From: an uncultured Paracoccus sp. | GTDB lineage: Bacteria; Pseudomonadota; Alphaproteobacteria; Rhodobacterales; Rhodobacteraceae | Length of the DNA: 18,938 nt | Direction: 5' to 3' | NCBI RefSeq assembly: GCF_946221145.1 | Contig: NZ_CAMIOH010000044.1 | Location: forward strand, 1 to 18,938 | Shown: positions 15,045-18,938 of the stretch, one piece after another | Numbering within the stretch: position 1 is the stretch's first letter | Layout of the letters: the number at the start of each line of letters is the position of its first letter | Made by a program: the position numbers and the translations under genes | The notes under the pieces: model-generated | Told to the model about the DNA's origin: nothing | Seen by the model: only the letters and a program-made list of their open reading frames with translations | Databases searched by the model: none

Positions 15045-15585
15045 CGTCTGCCACCTCATCTTCGTCAGCGGCCAGCACCTCGGCCGGATCGATCTGCGCG
15101 GCCTCGGTCAGCACCTGCCGCATTTCATCGCGCACGATCTGTTTGATTTCCCGTTCTGTCTGGCAGCCAAGGGCGCGGGCAGCGATCCGCGCTGGCCCCT
15201 GCCCCATCAGCTTGACCTGCACGATCTTGAGGATATTCGACCACGCGCGACCAACGGTATCGGCGCGGACTAATGTTCCCCGTTCCCGCGCCGCCTGCAT
15301 TTCAACGATGTCCGCGTCACCACGCATCTTCCGTGCGCGTTCCTGTGTCAGATCGACAACATCACGACCGCCGATTTCATCGTCAGCCGCGCTGCCGATC
15401 CGCGCCGCGACCGCCTCATCTTCTCGATACCTGACATATGCCTGCACAGACGCGGCCAGATCATACTGCCCGCGCGCGGCGCTTTTTACCGCGCCGCCTT
15501 GTGCTGTGATCTGCTGCACCCGTCGAACGCCGATCCCGAGAATTCGGGCGAGTTCAGCGACGGGCACAGTTTTGGTGCCTGACAC
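15028..15585 (-). CDS. Terminase small subunit, lambda Nu1-like
   Basis: 185 residues from a GTG at 15585 with GGGGG about 8 bases upstream; a TTG at 15600 would extend it by five residues. The N-terminal winged-helix domain (VPVAELARILGIGVRRVQQI) is the DNA-binding helix-turn-helix of Nu1-type proteins, which bind cosB. The middle is helical (DLTQERARKMRGDADIVEMQ) and the C-terminus LGCQTEREIKQIVRDEMRQV is acidic at the end, the site that usually binds the large subunit. It follows the 240-base gap that holds the candidate cos region, as in lambda. Confidence 0.9.
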   Translation of the reverse strand: MSGTKTVPVAELARILGIGVRRVQQITAQGGAVKSAARGQYDLAASVQAYVRYREDEAVAARIGSAADDEIGGRDVVDLTQERARKMRGDADIVEMQAARERGTLVRADTVGRAWSNILKIVQVKLMGQGPARIAARALGCQTEREIKQIVRDEMRQVLTEAAQIDPAEVLAADEDEVADDGGAA

Positions 15586-15825
15586 CTCGCCTGCCCCCAA
15601 ACGAAACGAAATGAGTTTTCATTGGCACGCACAATTCAAACGGCGCGCGTGCGTGCCACCCGCGTCGCTACCCCCCTCTGGGAGGACCCGCGACCGGGGG
15701 GGCCTTTTGGCCTTTGCAGCGGGTCACTTGGCGGATGGCGCGGTGCCGGTGGCGGCGATGCGCGGTGGCGATGTGCCACCCCCCCACCCCCTGTGCGATC
15801 GTCGCATTTTCACCTTGAAATCCCA
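15586..15825 (-). other. Non-coding gap upstream of terminase, candidate cos region
   Basis: The largest gap in the window has no convincing gene. At its centre, C6 (15671-15676) and G7 (15696-15702) flank TCTGGGAGGACCCGCGACC, giving strong twofold symmetry around CGCGGGTCC, a core that resembles the lambda cosN core CTCGCGGGTTTTC. The sequence GTGCCACCC occurs at 15653-15661 and at 15773-15781, exactly 120 bases apart on either side, and could be a small-subunit binding site. GGCCTTTTGGCC follows at 15701-15712. The location directly upstream of Nu1/gpA homologues matches lambda. The exact cut site cannot be read by eye. I saw only a weak -35-like TTGAAT (15634-15639) and no good promoter. 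Confidence 0.4.
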
Positions 15826-16410
15826 TCACAACCCTTGCGGCGGCTTGGGTCCCGTCGGTCGTTCCACATGCGGCTGATTGCGTGTGCCGATGTTTCTACG
15901 GGCCTGCGCCTGCCAACCCTGCGGCATAATCTGCCTGCCAACCGGCATCGCCCTGACCACAACGGGCGACGGCAGCGAAAAGCCCCGCGCCGCAATGGCT
16001 TCGACCTCTGCGGCCACGTTGGCAAATACCGCCGCATCCTTACCCAAGCTGGCGATAAGGTCGGGACCGGCATGGGCGACTGCCTTGCCGATCTTGGCTT
16101 CCAGCATCGTGCCCAGAACCTGCGGCGTGGCATCCTTCGCCAGCTTGCGCATGGTATCCGCATTGGCGGTCAGCAGGTGCTGCCACAACAGCATGGCCGC
16201 GTCGCTGGCCGACAGGCCGCGCTTGACGGATGCATCGGCCACAGTCTGCACGGCCGAATGCAGGCGCTCCATTCGCCGCGCGGCATCCTCGACGCCGATC
16301 AGCCGAAACAGGCCGACCAATGTGCCGCCGATCGATGCAGCGAAGGCCCAGACCTGCGGATCAGCCAGCAACGCGGTCAGCACCGCAATGATATTCGTGA
16401 CGTTATCCAT
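15826..16410 (-). CDS. Holin-like membrane protein
   Basis: 194 residues from an ATG at 16410 with GAGGAG about 5 bases upstream; earlier in-frame starts lie across the neighbouring small gene. The N-terminus is hydrophobic (VTNIIAVLTALL, then VWAFAASIGGTLVGLFRLIG), with one clear transmembrane helix at about 17-38 and a weaker one before it. A helical, alanine-rich cytoplasmic or peripheral region follows (about 40-150), then a basic, proline-rich tail. Position directly after the peptidoglycan peptidase suggests a holin, perhaps of the LL-H type, but the length exceeds most holins. No family was recognised with certainty. Confidence 0.5.
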   Translation of the reverse strand: MDNVTNIIAVLTALLADPQVWAFAASIGGTLVGLFRLIGVEDAARRMERLHSAVQTVADASVKRGLSASDAAMLLWQHLLTANADTMRKLAKDATPQVLGTMLEAKIGKAVAHAGPDLIASLGKDAAVFANVAAEVEAIAARGFSLPSPVVVRAMPVGRQIMPQGWQAQARRNIGTRNQPHVERPTGPKPPQGL

Positions 16411-16423
16411 AACGCTCCTCGGT

Positions 16424-16555
16424 TCAGCTAAAGCAAATTGCGACGGCACCGAAGCACCACCAGCGGGCAACGGTGTTCCCGCGTTCATCGACGACAGCGC
16501 AGGCGCCGAAGCGCCATGCAAATGGGCTGGGCGCGATAGCGACAGCGCGGATCAT
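16424..16555 (-). CDS. 43-residue microprotein coupled to the lysis gene
   Basis: A short ORF from an ATG at 16555 to a TGA at 16424 that overlaps the endolysin stop by ATGA, the same coupling used between established genes here. The product runs MIRAVAIAPSPFAWRFGACA, then VVDERGNTVARWWCFGAVAI, then CFS. It is hydrophobic near both ends with a polar loop (DERGNT) in the middle, and three cysteines. The following gene starts 13 bases downstream with its own GAGGAG. It could be a small membrane or lysis-accessory protein, possibly a lipoprotein-like spanin fragment, but no lipobox is clear. Unknown family. Confidence 0.5.
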   Translation of the reverse strand: MIRAVAIAPSPFAWRFGACAVVDERGNTVARWWCFGAVAICFS

Positions 16556-17364
16556 TTCAGGCGGCACATCTGGAAATGCATCCAGTCAGCGCCCCAAGCA
16601 TAGCCTGCGGGCACGCCGCCTTCGGCCATGACGATGCGCCAGAATGGTTCGTATTCAGGCCGTGCGAAGGCTGCGCGATCAGCGCCCCACCGCAGCTGGT
16701 TACGCTCGGGGTCCAGATCGACGGCGATGCCATAGGCGTGCATACTGACCGCTGATGAACCACGCATGGCGCGGTTGTTGTAGCACCCCCCGAACCGATC
16801 CAGCCGCAGGCGGCGATACTCGGCTTCTCCATAGTGCCGCGCAGCCTCGGCAAAGATGGCGGTGAATGCGTCTGCCACGCGCGCATGACAGGCAAACGAT
16901 TTGACCTGTTGCCCCATATCCCAAGCCAGCGGGAACGCGAACGGCAGGACGGCCCTCCCGGCTGTGCAGGCCGGTCCACCAGCGGGACCGAAGAATGCAG
17001 CCGCGTTCGCCTGTGTCGGCCATTGGCTTTGCGCCGCACTGGATCGGGCATTGATCGGGATGCGGTTCACATCGGCGCGGGCACCAGCGCGCGACGAATG
17101 ATAAGCCGTCAACGCCTCGGACGTGTTGTGCCCGGAGTAGCCGTCAATCACGCCCGGCTGATAACCCATTGCCCCCAGAACCCGCTGACCTGCGCCAACA
17201 AGGCGGCGATCCTTCGCCCAATCGCCACCCGCGCCGCCAGCATTGCGCTCGATGATCTGCACGGCAGCCATGGTCTTTGGCCCTGCATCGCCATCAATGG
17301 CACCGCTGTAGTATCCAGCTTCGGCAAGCAGCGCCTGCGCATCTCGGACAGTCAGTTTCTGCAT
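16552..17364 (-). CDS. Endolysin: M15-type peptidase with two peptidoglycan-binding repeats
   Basis: 270 residues from ATG at 17364. Two wall-binding repeats are at about 8-40 (LLAEAGYYSGAIDGDAGPKT) and 59-90 (RVLGAMGYQPGVIDGYSGHN). The C-terminal domain has SMHAYGIAVDLDP and WGADWMHFQ, giving zinc ligands His209, Asp216 and His263 and a general base near Asp260, as in VanY/VanX-type D-Ala-D-Ala carboxypeptidases and phage L-Ala-D-Glu peptidases such as T5 endolysin. There is no signal peptide, so a holin or equivalent is needed for access to the wall. It is followed directly by the microprotein and holin-like gene. The Shine-Dalgarno is TTGGAG. Confidence 0.88.
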   Translation of the reverse strand: MQKLTVRDAQALLAEAGYYSGAIDGDAGPKTMAAVQIIERNAGGAGGDWAKDRRLVGAGQRVLGAMGYQPGVIDGYSGHNTSEALTAYHSSRAGARADVNRIPINARSSAAQSQWPTQANAAAFFGPAGGPACTAGRAVLPFAFPLAWDMGQQVKSFACHARVADAFTAIFAEAARHYGEAEYRRLRLDRFGGCYNNRAMRGSSAVSMHAYGIAVDLDPERNQLRWGADRAAFARPEYEPFWRIVMAEGGVPAGYAWGADWMHFQMCRLK

Positions 17365-17366
17365 GT

Positions 17367-17939
17367 TCAACGCTCCAACAGCATGAATGCGGTCGGGCGC
17401 GTCGCATCGAACACGCGCTTGCCGCCACAATCGAACTCAAGGGAAAGATGGACGGTGACGCGGCCCGCCCGGACCTGCGGCGGCACGTCCAGAACGATGC
17501 GCAACGGGGTGTCGGCCGTGCCGATCTGCCGTTCGGCGGCCTTCGCCGGTCCCGGCGTCGCGATGTTGGTTTCGTCGGTAAACAGCGCGACCCGGCGCAG
17601 CATCGTGCAGGCTGATCCGATCCGGGTGCGGCGCACCACCATGTTAAGCGCGATCTGGTCGCCCACAAACACGGGTTCAGTTACATAGGTCTGCCCCGCG
17701 GCCTCATGGATAACACGATCTTCACCGGTCGCCCGCTGCACCTCGGCTGTGAGGATATCCAGCTTTTCGCTGATTGCGCGCAGCTGATCGGGGCTATTCC
17801 AGATAAGTTGCAGCCGGTCCTTGGTCGGCTGGATCAGATACGCCAAGGTGATTGCCACACCAAGGATCGCCACTCGGGTGACCCACTTTTTCAGTTCGTC
17901 CCCGAAGAATTCCAAAATCGACCGCCATCTGTTCGTCAT
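17367..17939 (-). CDS. Membrane-anchored protein with periplasmic domain, upstream of endolysin
   Basis: 190 residues from ATG at 17939 (GGGG about 7 bases upstream; an ATG at 17975 would add 12 residues). A basic N-terminus is followed by a single transmembrane helix at 19-37 (WVTRVAILGVAITLAYLI), so the bulk faces the periplasm. Residues 50-72 look like a short coiled coil (DQLRAISEKLDILTAEVQRA). A beta-rich domain follows with Cys111 and Cys171, which could form a disulphide. Its place, just before the endolysin and separated by 2 bases, suggests a lysis or spanin-like role, but the beta domain is unlike known spanins. I do not recognise a family. Confidence 0.6.
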   Translation of the reverse strand: MTNRWRSILEFFGDELKKWVTRVAILGVAITLAYLIQPTKDRLQLIWNSPDQLRAISEKLDILTAEVQRATGEDRVIHEAAGQTYVTEPVFVGDQIALNMVVRRTRIGSACTMLRRVALFTDETNIATPGPAKAAERQIGTADTPLRIVLDVPPQVRAGRVTVHLSLEFDCGGKRVFDATRPTAFMLLER

Positions 17940-17991
17940 CACCGCGCCCCGCGTGGTTTTGTGCGAATTGACCATGGCGAAGTGTGCTAAA

Positions 17992-18003
17992 CCTCTGGCG
18001 TTT
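17992..18003 (-). repeat. Dispersed repeat copy 5: AAACGCCAGAGG
   Basis: Overlaps the stop codon (TAA) of the Mor-like gene and lies in the short gap before the membrane-anchored protein. Confidence 0.6.
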
Positions 18004-18421
18004 ACGGCGTGGGTGCGGCCAGGGCCAAAGGCGCGGGCATGATCTGGTCAATCACGGCCTGCACGGCCACCGCAGGCACGCCCATTTCAGCAGCGATCTG
18101 CGCAGCCGATTTGCGGCGCAAAATCTCGCTGACGATCCGTTCGCGGTATCGGCGGCTTTCTCGCACGGAAGGCTGCAATATCATCCCGCCGAAATCGCGG
18201 CACAGGGTATGGGCCGCCTGCGGCCCAATGGTCTTTACCAACCTGTGCGCCTCGGTCACGCGCTGCGGAACATAAAAGCACCGCCGATGAGGCCTCGACC
18301 CAGCCTGCGGCAGCGATGCGATCAGCAACGCCGCCAGCGGGTGCCCAATCGACTGCGCGATTTCATCGCCTATCTCACCCAGTGACGGCGGCATACCAAC
18401 GCGCCGCGATCCGTCAGACAT
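18002..18421 (-). CDS. Helix-turn-helix protein, Mor-like regulator
   Basis: 139 residues from an ATG at 18421 that overlaps the preceding stop by 8 bases (ATGTCTGA). The protein has two related blocks, IGHPLAALLIASLPQAGSRP...CFYVP and IGPQAAHTLCRDFGGMILQP, that echo the dimerisation domain of Mor (middle-gene activator of Mu), and a C-terminal helix-turn-helix at about 104-125 (KSAAQIAAEMGVPAVAVQAV) preceded by a basic helix. A Mor-family or late-gene activator is the natural reading given its place in front of the lysis-packaging-head-tail genes. Direct targets cannot be named. Confidence 0.55.
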   Translation of the reverse strand: MSDGSRRVGMPPSLGEIGDEIAQSIGHPLAALLIASLPQAGSRPHRRCFYVPQRVTEAHRLVKTIGPQAAHTLCRDFGGMILQPSVRESRRYRERIVSEILRRKSAAQIAAEMGVPAVAVQAVIDQIMPAPLALAAPTP

Positions 18422-18599
18422 CGGCAGTGTCCTCGTATAACTCGGGCGGTGGCGCAAACCCTGATCCGTCATAAGTCCAACCGATGGCAACCGTGTTCAC
18501 GGCGCCCACGATCACCTCATCATGCGCCCGCGTGTAATCGTCGGGCACAACGATGACCCGCGCGACCCGCCCCGCCTCAACCTGTGCGACGTAAATCAT
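18414..18599 (-). CDS. Small protein partnered with the glycine-rich structural protein
   Basis: 61 residues, starting at an ATG at 18599 that overlaps the glycine-rich gene stop by ATGA. The sequence (MIYVAQVEAGRVARVIVVPD, then VNTVAIGWTYDGSGFAPP) resembles small phage proteins found after tail fibre genes, with a conserved GWTYDG...F.PP block. It may act as a fibre chaperone or cap. An in-frame extension upstream runs across the neighbouring gene and was not used. Confidence 0.6.
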   Translation of the reverse strand: MIYVAQVEAGRVARVIVVPDDYTRAHDEVIVGAVNTVAIGWTYDGSGFAPPPELYEDTADV

Positions 18600-18938
18600 A
18601 GCTGGATCACCTCGGCCTGACTGCTTGGGAAAACCATGATGAACAGGCCGTTTCCGCCGCTGCCGGGAAGAAAGCCTTGGCGGGCGCCGCCCGTCCCACC
18701 GCCGGTGGACGCGTTGCCGCCACCCTGCCCCATCGGCTGCGCGGTGCCACCGCCGATACCGCCAGCCCCGCCGCCTTGGCTGCAACCACCACCGCCACCG
18801 CCCGCGACATATATCTGATCCGCCGACCAAGCCAGAAATAGCCCGGCGCCGCCATCGCCCGCCACATTCGGTGTGGCTGCGGGCGAACTCTCTCCGTTAG
18901 CACCTGCCCCACCGCCGCCGCCACCAGCTTGGGTCCTG
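18596..18938 (-). CDS. Glycine-rich tail fibre or tip protein (partial, N-terminus off right edge)
   Basis: The reading frame is open from the right edge to a TGA at 18596 (about 113 residues seen). The visible part is dominated by glycine runs (VAGGGGGGCSQGGGAGGIGG, then GGNASTGGGTGG) and ends NGLFIMVFPSSQAEVIQL. Glycine-rich C-terminal domains of this kind, with short loops, occur in phage tail fibre adhesins and form polyglycine II bundles that recognise the host surface (S16 gp38 is the known example). That fold is an inference from composition. The start lies beyond the window. Confidence 0.55.
   Translation of the reverse strand, partial: RTQAGGGGGGAGANGESSPAATPNVAGDGGAGLFLAWSADQIYVAGGGGGGCSQGGGAGGIGGGTAQPMGQGGGNASTGGGTGGARQGFLPGSGGNGLFIMVFPSSQAEVIQL

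Noticed and set aside
18596..18830. Tandem repeat or CRISPR-like array from the GC-rich GGC/GGT runs
   Set aside because: The runs are glycine codons within a reading frame with irregular spacing and no repeat-spacer pattern.
1..18938. Gene transfer agent (RcGTA-like) cluster, suggested by the alphaproteobacterial, HK97-type capsid
   Set aside because: RcGTA has a non-contractile tail and a different gene order; here there is a sheath, P2 baseplate and Nu1/gpA-type terminase.
1..18938. Mu-like transposable phage, suggested by the Mor-like protein and gp41/gp37-type tail proteins
   Set aside because: No transposase or Mu head genes are visible, and the packaging genes are lambda type; the early region outside the window could still change this.
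1..18938. tRNA genes, CRISPR arrays, attachment sites or insertion sequences
   Set aside because: None could be recognised by eye on either strand; short tRNA-like folds were not examined computationally.

Overview
The window is the late-gene half of a tailed-phage genome or prophage, from packaging through to the contractile tail. The DNA is GC-rich, with the codon use and short 4-base (ATGA) or 1-base (TGATG, TAATG) gene overlaps typical of Rhodobacterales-type Alphaproteobacteria (Paracoccus/Rhodobacter-like hosts). That host assignment is an inference from base composition and protein flavour; no host gene, integrase, attachment site, repressor or replication gene lies inside the window. 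Every phage gene but one is on the minus strand, so the transcript runs from right to left.

Reading in transcription order: the right end (18938 to about 18414) holds the C-terminus of a glycine-rich structural protein, probably a second tail fibre or tip protein, with a small partner. A helix-turn-helix protein resembling the Mor family follows. Then comes a lysis cassette: a membrane-anchored periplasmic protein, an M15-type peptidoglycan peptidase with two cell-wall-binding repeats, a 43-residue coupled microprotein, and a holin-like membrane protein. A 240-base non-coding gap at 15586-15825 has features expected of a cos region. It is followed by a lambda-ordered packaging, head and neck block: small terminase (Nu1-like), large terminase (gpA-like), a head-completion protein with a gpW-like C-terminus, portal (gpB-like), a fused HK97-type protease and major capsid protein, FI-like, FII-like, Z-like, and a putative tail terminator in the gpU slot.

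At about 6813-7054 the gene order changes from lambda-like to P2-like. The P2-like block encodes spike V, baseplate W, J and I, a tail fibre ending in an S74 self-cleaving chaperone, sheath FI, tube FII, the E/E' tail-assembly chaperones with a probable -1 frameshift, and the tape measure T, which runs off the left edge. The module boundary holds the only convincing plus-strand gene, a 56-residue two-helix membrane microprotein that looks like a moron. The particle should therefore be a contractile-tailed (myovirus) phage with a lambda/HK97-type head.

The most interesting observations are the plus-strand membrane microprotein at the head/tail module junction, the P2-type frameshift site (T-TTT-TTC), an 11-base motif repeated five times in one orientation only in gaps or disordered protein linkers, the protease-capsid fusion with an internal ribosome-binding site, and the candidate cos region.
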